Source of the DNA: Amycolatopsis sp. CA-126428
GTDB lineage: Bacteria > Actinomycetota > Actinomycetes > Mycobacteriales > Pseudonocardiaceae
Direction: 5' to 3'
DNA length: 64,000 nucleotides
Assembly (NCBI RefSeq): GCF_002904335.1
Contig: NZ_PPHF01000070.1
Span: forward strand, 1 to 64,000
Every line of letters starts with the position of its first letter. The first letter of the stretch is position 1. Shown in pieces: positions 8,281 through 16,129 of the stretch. A program made the translations under genes and the position numbers. Under the pieces are notes generated by a model that saw nothing but the letters and a program-made list of their open reading frames with translations, was not told the origin of the DNA and ran no database searches.

Positions 8281-9194
8281 GGGAGCTCCGTTTCGGGGAA
8301 GACCATGGTGCCGACGCCGCGGGAGGTGAAGACCTCCAGCAGCACCGAATGGGCGAGGCGGCCGTCGATCACGTGCGCCCGGCGCACGCCGCCGCGGATG
8401 GCGCGCACGCACGCCTCCATCTTCGGGATCATGCCGCTGGCCAGGCCGGGAAGCATGGTCTCGAGGCGGTCGACGCGGATGCGGTCGATCAGCGACGACC
8501 GGTCGGGCCAGTTCGCGTACAGGCCTTCGACGTCGGTGAGCACCACGAGCTTCTCGGCGCCCAGCGCGGCGGCCAGCGCACCCGCGGCCGTGTCGGCGTT
8601 GACGTTGTGCACGACGCCGTCGACGTCCGGGGCGACGGTGGAGACCACCGGGATGCGCCCGGCGTTGACGATGTCGAGCACCGCGTCCGGGTTGACCTCG
8701 GCGACCTCGCCGACCAGCCCGATGTCGACCGGCTCACCGTCCACAGTGGCCTGTTTGCGCTCGGCGGTGAAGAGCCGGGCGTCCTCGCCGGAGATGCCGA
8801 CCGCGTACGGCCCGTGGGCGTTGATCAGCCCGACGAGCTCGCGGCTGACCTGCCCGGTGAGCACCATCCGGACGATGTCCATCGTCTCCGGCGTGGTGAC
8901 CCGCAGGCCGCCTTTGAACTCGCCCTCGACGCCGAGGCGCTTGAGCATCGCGGTGATCTGCGGGCCGCCGCCGTGCACGACGACCGGGCGAAGGCCGGCC
9001 AGCCGGAGGAACACCATGTCCTCGGCGAAGGCCGCCTTCAGCTGGTCGTCGATCATGGCGTTGCCGCCGTACTTCACCACCACGGTGGCACCGTGGAACC
9101 GCTGCAGCCAGGGCAGCGCTTCGATGAGCACACCGGCCTTCTCGGCCGCCGTCGCGAGTCGTTCGTCCGCGGAAATCAGAGCCTCCTGGGTCAT
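8277..9194 (-). CDS. argB: acetylglutamate kinase
   Basis: Phosphorylates N-acetylglutamate and is usually the arginine-feedback-controlled step. The 305-residue product has the amino acid kinase fold: VVVKYGGNAM near residue 40, VVVHGGGPQI near 75-84 and the C-terminal GMIPKMEAC segment. The N-terminal helix (LIEALPWLQRFHG) is the extension seen in arginine-sensitive hexameric enzymes, which suggests feedback inhibition (family knowledge). The ATG overlaps the argJ stop (ATGA). Confidence 0.97.
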   Translation of the reverse strand: MTQEALISADERLATAAEKAGVLIEALPWLQRFHGATVVVKYGGNAMIDDQLKAAFAEDMVFLRLAGLRPVVVHGGGPQITAMLKRLGVEGEFKGGLRVTTPETMDIVRMVLTGQVSRELVGLINAHGPYAVGISGEDARLFTAERKQATVDGEPVDIGLVGEVAEVNPDAVLDIVNAGRIPVVSTVAPDVDGVVHNVNADTAAGALAAALGAEKLVVLTDVEGLYANWPDRSSLIDRIRVDRLETMLPGLASGMIPKMEACVRAIRGGVRRAHVIDGRLAHSVLLEVFTSRGVGTMVFPETELP

Positions 9195-10351
9195 GAGGAG
9201 TACGCGCTGTTCTCTTCGACGTAACCGTGCGAAAGATCCGTGGTGTAGATGGTCGCGGTGCTCTCGCCGACGCCGAGGTCGACGACGATTTCGATGGCCC
9301 GGCCGGTGAGGTCCGCCTCGGACCGGTCGGCGGCGGGCACCCCCTGGGCGAACAGGGTGACGCCGTTGATCGCGATCGACACGGCCTCCGGGTCGATGCG
9401 GGCCGGCACCCGGCCGAGCGCCATGGCGATCCGGCCCCAGTTCGGGTCGGAGCCGAACAGGGCCGTCTTGACCAGGTTGTCCTCGGCGATCGTGCGGGCG
9501 ACGGCGATCGCGTCGGCCTCGGTGGCCGCGCCCCGCACGGTGACGTCGACGTCCTTGGTCGCACCCTCGGAGTCCGCGCGCAGCTGGAGGACCAGGTCGT
9601 GGCTGACCGCGGTGAGCAGCTCGGTGAGCTCCGCTTCGGTGGGTTCGACCCCGCTCGCGCCGGACGCCAAGACCAGGACGGTGTCGTTGGTGGACGTGCC
9701 GCCGTCGACGTCGAGGCGGTCGAAGGTGACGTGGGTGGCCGCGCGCAGGGCCCGGTCGAGGATTTCCTTGTCCACGACGGCGTCGGTGGTCAGGACCGAG
9801 AGCATGGTGGCGAGGTTCGGCGCGAGCATGCCCGCGCCTTTGGCGAAGCCGCCGACGCTCCAGCCGCTGTCGTGTTCGGCGAAGGCCTGCTTCGGTTTCG
9901 TGTCGGTGGTCATCACGCCCGTGGCGGCGTTGAGGCCCGCTTCGGGGCTCGCGTCGAGGGCCTTGAAGGCGGTGTCCACTCCGGACAGGACCGCGTCCAT
10001 CGGGAGCCGTTCGCCGATCAGGCCGGTGGAGCAGACGGCGACCTCGATCGCGCCGGCTTGCAGGACTTCGGCGACCTTTTCGGCGGTGGCGTGGGTGTCC
10101 TGGAAGCCGCCGGGCCCGGTGGCCGCGTTGGCGCCGCCCGAGTTGAGGACGACGGCCTTCAGCCGCTGCTGCTTGAGCACTTCCTGCGACCACAGCACCG
10201 GCGCGGCCTTGATGACGTTGCGCGTGAACACGCCCGCCGCGACGTCGAGCGGGCCGTCGTTGACGACCAGGGTGAGGTCGAGCGCGCCGGAGGCCTTGAT
10301 CCCGGCGGCGACGCCGGCGGCGCGGAAGCCCTGGGGGCCGGTGACGGTCAC
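9191..10351 (-). CDS. argJ: glutamate N-acetyltransferase / amino-acid acetyltransferase (ArgJ)
   Basis: Recycles the acetyl group from N-acetylornithine to glutamate. The 386-residue proenzyme cleaves itself before a nucleophilic threonine: KGAGMLAPNLATMLS places it at Thr182. Oxyanion-type residues STG (108-110) are present. I chose the GTG at 10351 because it overlaps the argC stop (GTGA); no RBS-supported start exists upstream. Having argJ in the operon implies the cyclic acetyl pathway. Whether it also makes acetylglutamate from acetyl-CoA cannot be read from sequence. Confidence 0.96.
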   Translation of the reverse strand: MTVTGPQGFRAAGVAAGIKASGALDLTLVVNDGPLDVAAGVFTRNVIKAAPVLWSQEVLKQQRLKAVVLNSGGANAATGPGGFQDTHATAEKVAEVLQAGAIEVAVCSTGLIGERLPMDAVLSGVDTAFKALDASPEAGLNAATGVMTTDTKPKQAFAEHDSGWSVGGFAKGAGMLAPNLATMLSVLTTDAVVDKEILDRALRAATHVTFDRLDVDGGTSTNDTVLVLASGASGVEPTEAELTELLTAVSHDLVLQLRADSEGATKDVDVTVRGAATEADAIAVARTIAEDNLVKTALFGSDPNWGRIAMALGRVPARIDPEAVSIAINGVTLFAQGVPAADRSEADLTGRAIEIVVDLGVGESTATIYTTDLSHGYVEENSAYSS

Positions 10352-11376
10352 GGTGCCACTCCTACGGTGGAAAGGCCGGTGGTCTCGGGGAGGCCGAGGG
10401 CCAGGTTCATCGACTGGACGGCACCGCCGGCGGTGCCCTTGGTCAGGTTGTCGATCGCGGCGACGACGATCAGCCGCTCGGCGTCGGGGTCGACCGTGAC
10501 CTGCAGCTGGGTGTTGTTCGAGCCGAGCGTCGACGCGGTCGTCGGCCAAGCGCCCTGGGGCAGCAGCTGGACGAACGGCTCGGCGTCGTAGGCCTTTTCG
10601 TACGCCGCTCGCGCGGCGGCCTCGTCGATGTCGCCCTTCAGCGGAGCGCTCGCCGTGGTGAGGATGCCGCGGGGCATCGGCGCGAGGACCGGGGTGAAGG
10701 ACACGGTGACCTTCTCGCCCGCGACGGCCGAGAGGTTCTGTGCGAACTCGGGGGTGTGGCGGTGGGCGCCGCCGACGCCGTACGCGCTGGCCGAGCCCAT
10801 CACCTCGGAACCGAGCAGGTTCGGCTTGAGGCTCTTGCCCGCGCCGGAGGTGCCGGTGACCGCGACGATCGTGACGTCGGGCTCGATCAGGCCGGCGGCG
10901 AACGCGGGCGCGAGGGCCAGCGATCCGCCGGTCGGGAAGCAGCCCGGCACGGCGATGCGCTTGGTACCGGCGAGTTTTTCGCGGGCGCCGGGCAGCTCGG
11001 GCAGGCCGTACGGCCATTGGCCGGCGTGGTCGCCGCCGTACCAGCGCTGCCAGGCGGCGGCGTCGGCCAGGCGGTGGTCGGCGCCGAGGTCGACCACCAG
11101 GACGTCCGGGCCGAGCTGCGCCGCGATCGCCGCGGAGTGCCCGTGCGGCAGTGCGAGGAAGACGACGTCGTGGCCGGCGAGGGTCTCCGGCGTCGTCTCG
11201 GCCAGGACGCGGTCGGCGAGGGGGACGAGGTGGGGCTGGTGGACGCCGAGCTTCGTGCCCGCGCTGCTGGCGGCCGTGAGCGCGCCGATCTCGACCCCGG
11301 GATGGGTCAGGAGCAGGCGCAGCAGCTCACCACCCGCGTACCCGCTGGCTCCGGCCACCGCGATGTTCACCGTCAT
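10348..11376 (-). CDS. argC: N-acetyl-gamma-glutamyl-phosphate reductase
   Basis: NADPH-dependent reductase, third step of the pathway. The 342-residue product has the Rossmann motif AGASGYAGGELLR (8-20) and the catalytic Cys146 in IAVPGCFPTGG. The frame is open 19 codons upstream, but I chose the ATG at 11376 because a -10 hexamer CATAAT ends exactly 7 nt before it and no ribosome binding site is present, which indicates a leaderless mRNA. First gene of the arg operon; all following genes overlap or are tightly spaced. Confidence 0.96.
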   Translation of the reverse strand: MTVNIAVAGASGYAGGELLRLLLTHPGVEIGALTAASSAGTKLGVHQPHLVPLADRVLAETTPETLAGHDVVFLALPHGHSAAIAAQLGPDVLVVDLGADHRLADAAAWQRWYGGDHAGQWPYGLPELPGAREKLAGTKRIAVPGCFPTGGSLALAPAFAAGLIEPDVTIVAVTGTSGAGKSLKPNLLGSEVMGSASAYGVGGAHRHTPEFAQNLSAVAGEKVTVSFTPVLAPMPRGILTTASAPLKGDIDEAAARAAYEKAYDAEPFVQLLPQGAWPTTASTLGSNNTQLQVTVDPDAERLIVVAAIDNLTKGTAGGAVQSMNLALGLPETTGLSTVGVAP

Positions 11377-11412
11377 ACGCATGATTATGCACGCCCTTGC
11401 AAGTCTAAACAA
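11374..11412 (-). promoter_or_regulatory. argC promoter with probable ARG box
   Basis: On the minus strand a -35 TTGTTT (11412-11407) and a -10 CATAAT (11389-11384) are separated by 17 nt, and the argC ATG (11376) begins 7 nt after the -10. The sequence GCATAATCATGC over the -10 is a dyad (GCAT-N4-ATGC) like actinobacterial ARG boxes, so ArgR bound here would block RNA polymerase. Promoter elements are seen; ArgR binding is inferred. Confidence 0.7.
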
Positions 11413-11450
11413 ACCCGGAGTGGTGGCCGCCACCTTGGGATGCTGGGCGC

Positions 11451-12407
11451 ATGACGGACACCCCGGCCCGGCTGCTCGGCCTGCTCTCGCTGCTCCAGAC
11501 CCCCCGCGAGTGGCCGGGCAGCGAACTGGCCGGGCGCCTGGGCGTCAGCCCGCGAACCATCCGCCGCGACATCGAGCGGCTGCGCGACCTGGGGTACCCG
11601 GTCGAGGCCAGCCGCGGGATCACCGGCGGGTACCGGCTGGTCGCCGGCACCGCGATGCCCCCGCTCGTGCTCGACGACGAGGAAGCCGTCGCGATCGCGG
11701 TCGGGCTGCGGACCGCCGCGGGGCAATCCGTGTCCGGCATCGAGGAGGCGTCCGTGCGGGCGCTCGCCAAGCTGGAACAGGTCCTGCCGGCCCGGCTGCG
11801 CCGCCGGGTGGGCACGATCGGCACGGCGACGGTCGCCGTGCCGGCCACCGGACCGGTCGTCGACCCGGCGCAGCTGACGGTGTTCGCCGGGGCGATCACC
11901 AACCACGAAACCGTCCGCTTCCGCTACCGCGCCCACGACGGCGCCGAGACCCGGCGCCGGGCCGAGCCGCTCCGGCTGGTCGCCGCGGGCCGCCGCTGGT
12001 ACCTGGTCGCGTACGACCTCGACCGGGCGGACTGGCGCGTGTTCCGCGCCGACCGCGTCCGCGAAGCCCAGGCGACCGGCGGCCGGGCGGTGCCACGCGA
12101 GCCGCCCGCGACGGACCTGGCGACCTACGTCACCGACCGGTTCCACGACCTGGCACCGACGTATCGGGCGGTGGCGGTCCTGGCGGAACCGGCCGCTCAG
12201 GTGGCGCCCCGCCTCGGCCAGGCGCCGGCCGACCTGACCGACCTCGGCGACGGCCGATCCCGGTGGCGGAGCCACCCGGACACGGTGGACTGGCTCGCGT
12301 TCCGGTTGCTCGGGCTGGGGTGCGCGTTCACGGTCGAGGAACCGCCGGAGCTGGTCGAACACCTCAAGGTGCTGGCCGCCCGCGCCGCCGCGGCGGTGCG
12401 GGGCTGA
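11451..12407 (+). CDS. WYL-domain helix-turn-helix regulator (YafY/PafBC-like)
   Basis: 318-residue regulator. Residues 1-60 form a DeoR/HTH_11-type winged helix (SELAGRLGVSPRTIRRDIER). Residues about 140-210 form the WYL domain (FRYRAHDG ... EPLRLVAAGRRWYLVAYD), followed by a C-terminal WCX-type extension. WYL proteins sense ligands or nucleic acid; the PafB/PafC members activate DNA-damage promoters in mycobacteria. This gene is divergent from argC, separated by 74 nt. Three PafBC-type promoters lie within 4 kb, but nothing shows that this particular protein controls them, since single WYL regulators are abundant in these genomes. The 3' end overlaps the convergent Imm1-like frame. Confidence 0.9.
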   Translation: MTDTPARLLGLLSLLQTPREWPGSELAGRLGVSPRTIRRDIERLRDLGYPVEASRGITGGYRLVAGTAMPPLVLDDEEAVAIAVGLRTAAGQSVSGIEEASVRALAKLEQVLPARLRRRVGTIGTATVAVPATGPVVDPAQLTVFAGAITNHETVRFRYRAHDGAETRRRAEPLRLVAAGRRWYLVAYDLDRADWRVFRADRVREAQATGGRAVPREPPATDLATYVTDRFHDLAPTYRAVAVLAEPAAQVAPRLGQAPADLTDLGDGRSRWRSHPDTVDWLAFRLLGLGCAFTVEEPPELVEHLKVLAARAAAAVRG

Positions 12408-12861
12408 CCGGGAAGCCCGGCGCGGGGACGGCTGCGCGGGACAGTGACACTTTCCTCGGCCGCGCACCGCGACCCTGTCGGGCGCCTGACCATGCCGACC
12501 GCGGCCCCGGCGTGAGGTTGTATCGTGGTACAGCACCTCTCCTCCTCCTGCGGAAATGGCGGTGAGGCAGCCCTTCGCGGTGTTCCAGCGCGAACCAGCC
12601 GCCGCGGGCGGCAGCCTGCTCACCGAAGCCGGCTTGGATGTAGTGGTCGCCTCGATCGAGGACCGCGAACCAGTTCTCCGCCGACAACCGGCCCAGCGCC
12701 GCTGCGATGTCGGCCGCGCCGGGGTTCTCGATCCGCGATCCGTCGCAGGACGACAACACCAGCACCGGATCGCCGCGCGCCGCGGGCGGGGCGTACACCG
12801 CGCCGCCTTGCGGGTCGTAGAGGACGAGACTGTGGCGCTCGGCCAATTCATCGAAGCTCAT
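12364..12861 (-). CDS. Imm1-like immunity protein, C-terminus probably degenerate
   Basis: The first ~105 residues look like the Imm1 family of polymorphic-toxin immunity proteins: a weak N-terminal half, then AENWFAVLDRGDHYIQAGFG and FALEHREGLPHRHF, where Imm1 proteins carry a Y-I-Q strand and an EyreGspdrHy motif. After HRHF the frame becomes a string of Arg/Pro/Ala (RRRRRGAVPRYN...) with no family resemblance and overlaps the end of the WYL gene by 44 nt, suggesting a frameshift or deletion removed the real C-terminus. No toxin gene lies nearby, so it would be an orphan. ATG 12861 has GGAGCAG upstream. The assignment rests on a short motif. Confidence 0.5.
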   Translation of the reverse strand: MSFDELAERHSLVLYDPQGGAVYAPPAARGDPVLVLSSCDGSRIENPGAADIAAALGRLSAENWFAVLDRGDHYIQAGFGEQAAARGGWFALEHREGLPHRHFRRRRRGAVPRYNLTPGPRSAWSGARQGRGARPRKVSLSRAAVPAPGFPVSPAPPRRRGRPAP

Positions 12862-12943
12862 CGGGCTGCTCCGTTCGGTGAAGTGAGGGACGACGGCGGC
12901 CCGGTGGGCCGGTCCACGCCGCGGACCGGCCCACCGCCGCCGG

Positions 12944-13441
12944 TCAGCCCGGCTCACCTCCGTCCAGATCCGTGCGCCTGCTCGGCGGCACGGGGAGGTA
13001 GCAGCCCGGGTTCTCCGGGTCGCAGCCCACGCGCGGCAGCCGGGCGCGGATGCCGCCGGGGGTGCGCTCGAAGTACTCCGCGATCTGCGCGACGCTCTCC
13101 CCCGCGATCCACCGGCTCTCCAGCTCCGCGTCCGACTCCGCGCTCCACGGGCGGCCCTGCTGGGCAGGACGGCCCGCGGATCTTCGCCGGGGCCCGCGGC
13201 CCGCGCCGGTCGCGGACAGCAACTCGTCCGCGACGAGCTCCGCCACCGTGGCCGCCACCGCGACGTCCACGTCGAGGCTGCCCTCGGCGACCGGTTCGCC
13301 GCCGGGACCGCCGGCCTCCAGGGTGATCATCACCCGGGGCGTGGGTTCGGCGCGGTCGACGTCCGTCCTGGTCGCGACCACGATCTGGTAGGTGTTTTCC
13401 TCTGCCCGGATCTCGGTCCGGCGCTCTTCGATGATCGACAT
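12944..13441 (-). CDS. uncharacterised protein with SANT/GcrA-like helix-turn-helix segment
   Basis: 165 residues, function unknown. The N-terminal part (about 1-80) is a beta-rich acidic domain. Residues about 98-135 (WSAESDAELESRWIAGESVA then QIAEYFERTPGGIRARL) look like a Myb/SANT- or GcrA-type helix-turn-helix used to scan DNA for spaced sites. A short cysteine pair follows (GCDPENPGCYLP). It has a PafBC-type promoter whose -10 TAGCTT ends 6 nt before the ATG, so the transcript is probably leaderless and DNA-damage inducible. Its start lies 70 bp from a second, divergent copy of the motif. Confidence 0.75.
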   Translation of the reverse strand: MSIIEERRTEIRAEENTYQIVVATRTDVDRAEPTPRVMITLEAGGPGGEPVAEGSLDVDVAVAATVAELVADELLSATGAGRGPRRRSAGRPAQQGRPWSAESDAELESRWIAGESVAQIAEYFERTPGGIRARLPRVGCDPENPGCYLPVPPSRRTDLDGGEPG

Positions 13442-13470
13442 GCCACGAAGCTAGCGCGCACCCCCGACAA
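13442..13470 (-). promoter_or_regulatory. PafBC-type (RecA-independent) DNA damage promoter
   Basis: Minus-strand TTGTCGGGG (13470-13462), 8 nt, then TAGCTT (13453-13448). This fits the actinobacterial RecA-NDp motif TTGTCRGTG-N8-TANNNT, which in mycobacteria is activated by PafBC after DNA damage. The ATG of the 165-residue gene follows after 6 nt. The match is seen; damage induction is inferred. Confidence 0.7.
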
Positions 13471-13511
13471 TTTTCGGTCACGCGCAGCTCACGGCCCACT
13501 TCGCTCCGAAA

Positions 13512-13534
13512 TTGTCGGACCCCTCCCCTAACGT
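13512..13534 (+). promoter_or_regulatory. PafBC-type DNA damage promoter reading rightward into no intact gene
   Basis: TTGTCGGAC (13512-13520), 8 nt, then TAACGT (13529-13534), a second match to TTGTCRGTG-N8-TANNNT and divergent from the one at 13442-13470. The two -35 regions form an inverted repeat (13464-13477 and 13506-13518). Transcription would start near 13541 and meet AGGAGG and an ATG at 13570, but no credible gene follows. Confidence 0.65.
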
Positions 13535-13558
13535 CTCCCTCGACCACGAACCGTCACC

Positions 13559-13592
13559 AGGAGGCGACGATGGGACACCGGCGGACAAGACG
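13559..13592 (+). pseudogene. orphan ribosome binding site and start codon (gene-loss scar)
   Basis: A perfect AGGAGG (13559-13564) sits 5 nt before an ATG at 13570, downstream of a good promoter. The frame then enters the terminator of the convergent peptidase gene after 8 codons and continues only as antisense of that gene and of pheT, with Arg/Gly-rich nonsense. The parsimonious reading is that the body of a damage-inducible gene was deleted, leaving its promoter, leader and first codons. Confidence 0.4.
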
Positions 13593-13625
13593 CTGCCCCG
13601 GTCCGGAAGAACCGGACCGGGGCAG
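13593..13625 (-). terminator. terminator hairpin of the secreted hydrolase gene
   Basis: Perfect 14-bp stem CTGCCCCGGTCCGG (13593-13606) with its complement (13612-13625) and an AAGAA loop, 19 nt past the stop of the minus-strand hydrolase gene. No T-run, typical for high-GC actinomycetes. Confidence 0.8.
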
Positions 13626-13644
13626 CGGGATCACGCGGTTTCGC

Positions 13645-15228
13645 TCAGAAGTGCAGCAGCTGGGCCAGCGCGCTCTGCTTCTCCTGGGCGGCCTTCGCGG
13701 TGTTGTCCGAGTTCTGCGCCGCGGCGCCGTCGGGCACCGGCGCCGGCACCGGGCTGCACTGGACGTCCGAGTGGTTGCCGGGCTGGCGCTTCGGCAGGGT
13801 GCCGGTGGCCAGGTAGTCGGCGATCTTGTCGTCCACACAGGACACCCCGGACAGCGAACCGGCGTGCGTGGTGCCGCCCGGCGCGCTGATCAGGCTCGAG
13901 TTCGGGAACCGCTTCCGCACCTCGAGGCTGCCGGCGTACGGCGTGGCGGCGTCGAGCTCCTCGCTGATGAGCAGCGCGCCGGCCACCTTGCGGCCGTCGA
14001 TGTCCACCGGCTTGCCCGCCTTCGCCGGCCAGAACGCGCAGGGCGCGTTGAACCAGGCGTTGCCCCAGGTCTCGAACGGGGCCTTGAAGTAGGTCAGCCA
14101 GTTGTCGACCCGCCACCGGTTCCAGTCGGTCGGCCACTGCACGTCGGTGCACTGCACGCCCAGGTACACGGCGAAGCCGTTATCGTCGCCGGGCGGGTTC
14201 GAGCTGTCGTAGAGCTCCTTGAGCGTCTGCCAGTCACCCTGGTGCACGTAGCCGTCGAAGGCCTTGGCCATGTCGACCCAGCCGAAGACGTAGTAGCCGG
14301 CCTGCAGGAAGATGTCGGTCCACTCGTCGCCGCCGATCACCCCGCCCGCCGGGTCCTTGGCGAGCTTGCGCTGCGTGGCGTACCACAGCTTCTCGACGGC
14401 GTCGCCGGTCTTGCCCAGGTGGTAGACGTCGTCGTACTTGGCCAGCCAGTCGAAGTAGATCTTGATGTTCTTGTCGAACGCGACGTCCTGGTCGAGGTTG
14501 GCCTGGTACCAGACCTTCCGCGGGTCGACGTTGCCGTCGAGCACCATCCGGCGGACGTTCTTCGGGTACAGCGTGCTGTACGCCTGGCCGAGGTAGGTGC
14601 CGTAGGAGAAGCCGTAGTAGTTGATCTGCTTCTCGCCCAGCGCCTTGCGCAGGCTGTCCATGTCCTGCGCGACGTCGGTCGTCTTCAGGTGGTTCAGGAT
14701 CTCGCCGTTCTTGCGGCACGCGTCGGCGTACCCCTTCGAGCGGGCGAGCCAGGTCTTCTCCAGCTGCACGGTGGTCGGCACGTAGGCCGGCCGGTTGTAG
14801 CTGAAGTAGTTCCCGTCGCAGCTGATGGCGGGCTTGCTGGACCCGACGCCCCGCGGGTCGAAGCCGATCCAGTCGTAGTTGTCCCCGGCGTGGTTCGGCA
14901 CGTACTTGCCGAGCACCGACAGGCCGAGGCCGGAGCCACCCGGGCCGCCCGGGTTCACCAGCATGATGCCCTGGGACTGCGCGGTCTTGTGCTTGATCCG
15001 CGAGACCGCGACGGAGACCTTCGTCCCGCCCGGCTTCGCGTAGTCCATCGGCACTTCGAGGAAGCCGCATTCGGCGCCGTTGGCCTTGAGGCTCGCCGAC
15101 GCGCAGGGGCCCCAGGCGATCGGCGCGGGAGTGAACTGCGCCCCGGGTTCCGCCGAGGCCGCGGGCGCGGCGGCCATCAGCCCGGCCGCGAGCCCCGCGG
15201 CGGCGATGGCGGCAACGATTCGTTTCAC
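13645..15228 (-). CDS. secreted tripeptidyl aminopeptidase-type alpha/beta hydrolase
   Basis: Exported serine peptidase of the SlpD/E, Tap-like family (S33). Signal peptide at the N-terminus (KRIVAAIAAAGLAAGLMAAA, cut after ASA). Alpha/beta hydrolase core with oxyanion GGPGGSG, DPRGVGSS, and nucleophile elbow GFSYG. A C-terminal TAP-like domain follows (KVAGALLISEELDAATPYAG, then HAGS with the catalytic His). I chose the GTG at 15228 because AAAGGA lies 5 nt upstream; ATGs 2 and 7 codons upstream (to 15249) are alternatives. The family releases N-terminal tripeptides or processes secreted proteins. A terminator hairpin follows the stop. Confidence 0.92.
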   Translation of the reverse strand: MKRIVAAIAAAGLAAGLMAAAPAASAEPGAQFTPAPIAWGPCASASLKANGAECGFLEVPMDYAKPGGTKVSVAVSRIKHKTAQSQGIMLVNPGGPGGSGLGLSVLGKYVPNHAGDNYDWIGFDPRGVGSSKPAISCDGNYFSYNRPAYVPTTVQLEKTWLARSKGYADACRKNGEILNHLKTTDVAQDMDSLRKALGEKQINYYGFSYGTYLGQAYSTLYPKNVRRMVLDGNVDPRKVWYQANLDQDVAFDKNIKIYFDWLAKYDDVYHLGKTGDAVEKLWYATQRKLAKDPAGGVIGGDEWTDIFLQAGYYVFGWVDMAKAFDGYVHQGDWQTLKELYDSSNPPGDDNGFAVYLGVQCTDVQWPTDWNRWRVDNWLTYFKAPFETWGNAWFNAPCAFWPAKAGKPVDIDGRKVAGALLISEELDAATPYAGSLEVRKRFPNSSLISAPGGTTHAGSLSGVSCVDDKIADYLATGTLPKRQPGNHSDVQCSPVPAPVPDGAAAQNSDNTAKAAQEKQSALAQLLHF

Positions 15229-15368
15229 AGTCATCCTTTTCGTCCGCATTCGACGGCGTTCGCCAGATTTTCGACGAAACTACCGGCAACCTCGGCCAAT
15301 CTCGCTGACCGACGCGACTTTCGCCATCCGCCTTTCGTCGGGACCTGCGGCGCCTGCGCAAGCCGGAA

Positions 15369-15391
15369 CTGTCGGTGGCCGGCAGTACGCT
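15369..15391 (+). promoter_or_regulatory. PafBC-type DNA damage promoter of the AlkD-like gene
   Basis: CTGTCGGTG (15369-15377), 8 nt, TACGCT (15386-15391): only the first base departs from TTGTCRGTG-N8-TANNNT. Transcription would start near 15398, 24 nt before the ATG at 15422, leaving room for the GGGAGG ribosome binding site. The best of three such motifs in this neighbourhood, and in front of a DNA repair gene. Confidence 0.8.
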
Positions 15392-15421
15392 CCGGATCGC
15401 CGGAGCCCGACGGGAGGACAG

Positions 15422-16111
15422 ATGAGCGCGGACGAGAGGCTGGTCAAGGCGATCCGTGCCGGACTGGCGGAGCTGGCGGACCCGGCGAAAGCGCCGGCGA
15501 TGCAGGCGTACATGAAGTCGGCCATGCCGTTCCGCGGGGTGGCGAAACCCGAGCGCGGCGCCCTCCTCAAGCGGGTGCTGGCCGAGCACACATTGCCGGA
15601 TCGGGTGACATTCTCGGCAACTGTCCTGGAGCTGTGGCGGACCGCCGAATTCCGCGAGGAGCGCTACGCGGCCATCGATCTTTCCGGGTACCGGGCCTAC
15701 CGGCGGTGGCAGGACCCGGACCTGGTCCCGGTGTACGAGGAAATGATCGTCGGCGGAGCGTGGTGGGACCACGTGGACGAGTTGGCCATCCGGAGGATCG
15801 GCCCGATCCTCCGGGAGTACCGCCCCCGGATGACACCGATCATGCTGGCTTGGGCCCGCGACGACGACCTCTGGCGCCGCCGGACGGCCATCATCTGCCA
15901 GGTGGGGGCCAAGGAAGACACGGACAAGGACCTGCTCACCCGCGCGATCGAGCCGGCGATCGGGGAGACCGAGTTCTTCCTGCGCAAGGGAATCGGCTGG
16001 GCCCTGCGAGACTACGCGAAGACGGCGCCGGACTGGGTGCGGTGCTTCGTGGACGATCACCCGGGGTTGTCCGGGTTGTCCAGGCGGGAGGCGCTCAAGC
16101 ACATCGGCTGA
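15422..16111 (+). CDS. DNA alkylation repair protein (AlkD-like HEAT-repeat glycosylase)
   Basis: 229-residue all-helical protein of the AlkC/AlkD superfamily. AlkD excises bulky or cationic alkylated bases without base flipping, using HEAT-like helix pairs. Diagnostic segments are MPFRGVAKPER near the start, VGGAWWDHVDELA (about 115-127), where AlkD has catalytic W-D residues, and FLRKGIGWALRDYAK near the end, which is highly conserved in the family. GGGAGG lies 7 nt before the ATG. A near-consensus PafBC-type promoter indicates DNA-damage induction. With the MPG-type glycosylase at 1.5-2.1 kb it is a second alkylation-repair gene in the window. Confidence 0.9.
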   Translation: MSADERLVKAIRAGLAELADPAKAPAMQAYMKSAMPFRGVAKPERGALLKRVLAEHTLPDRVTFSATVLELWRTAEFREERYAAIDLSGYRAYRRWQDPDLVPVYEEMIVGGAWWDHVDELAIRRIGPILREYRPRMTPIMLAWARDDDLWRRRTAIICQVGAKEDTDKDLLTRAIEPAIGETEFFLRKGIGWALRDYAKTAPDWVRCFVDDHPGLSGLSRREALKHIG

Positions 16112-16129
16112 GGTGCGGGTGCGGGGCGC

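Noticed and set aside
11451..12407. Calling the WYL regulator PafB or PafC
   Set aside because: It has the right domains, but pafB and pafC normally lie together next to proteasome genes, and single WYL regulators are common.
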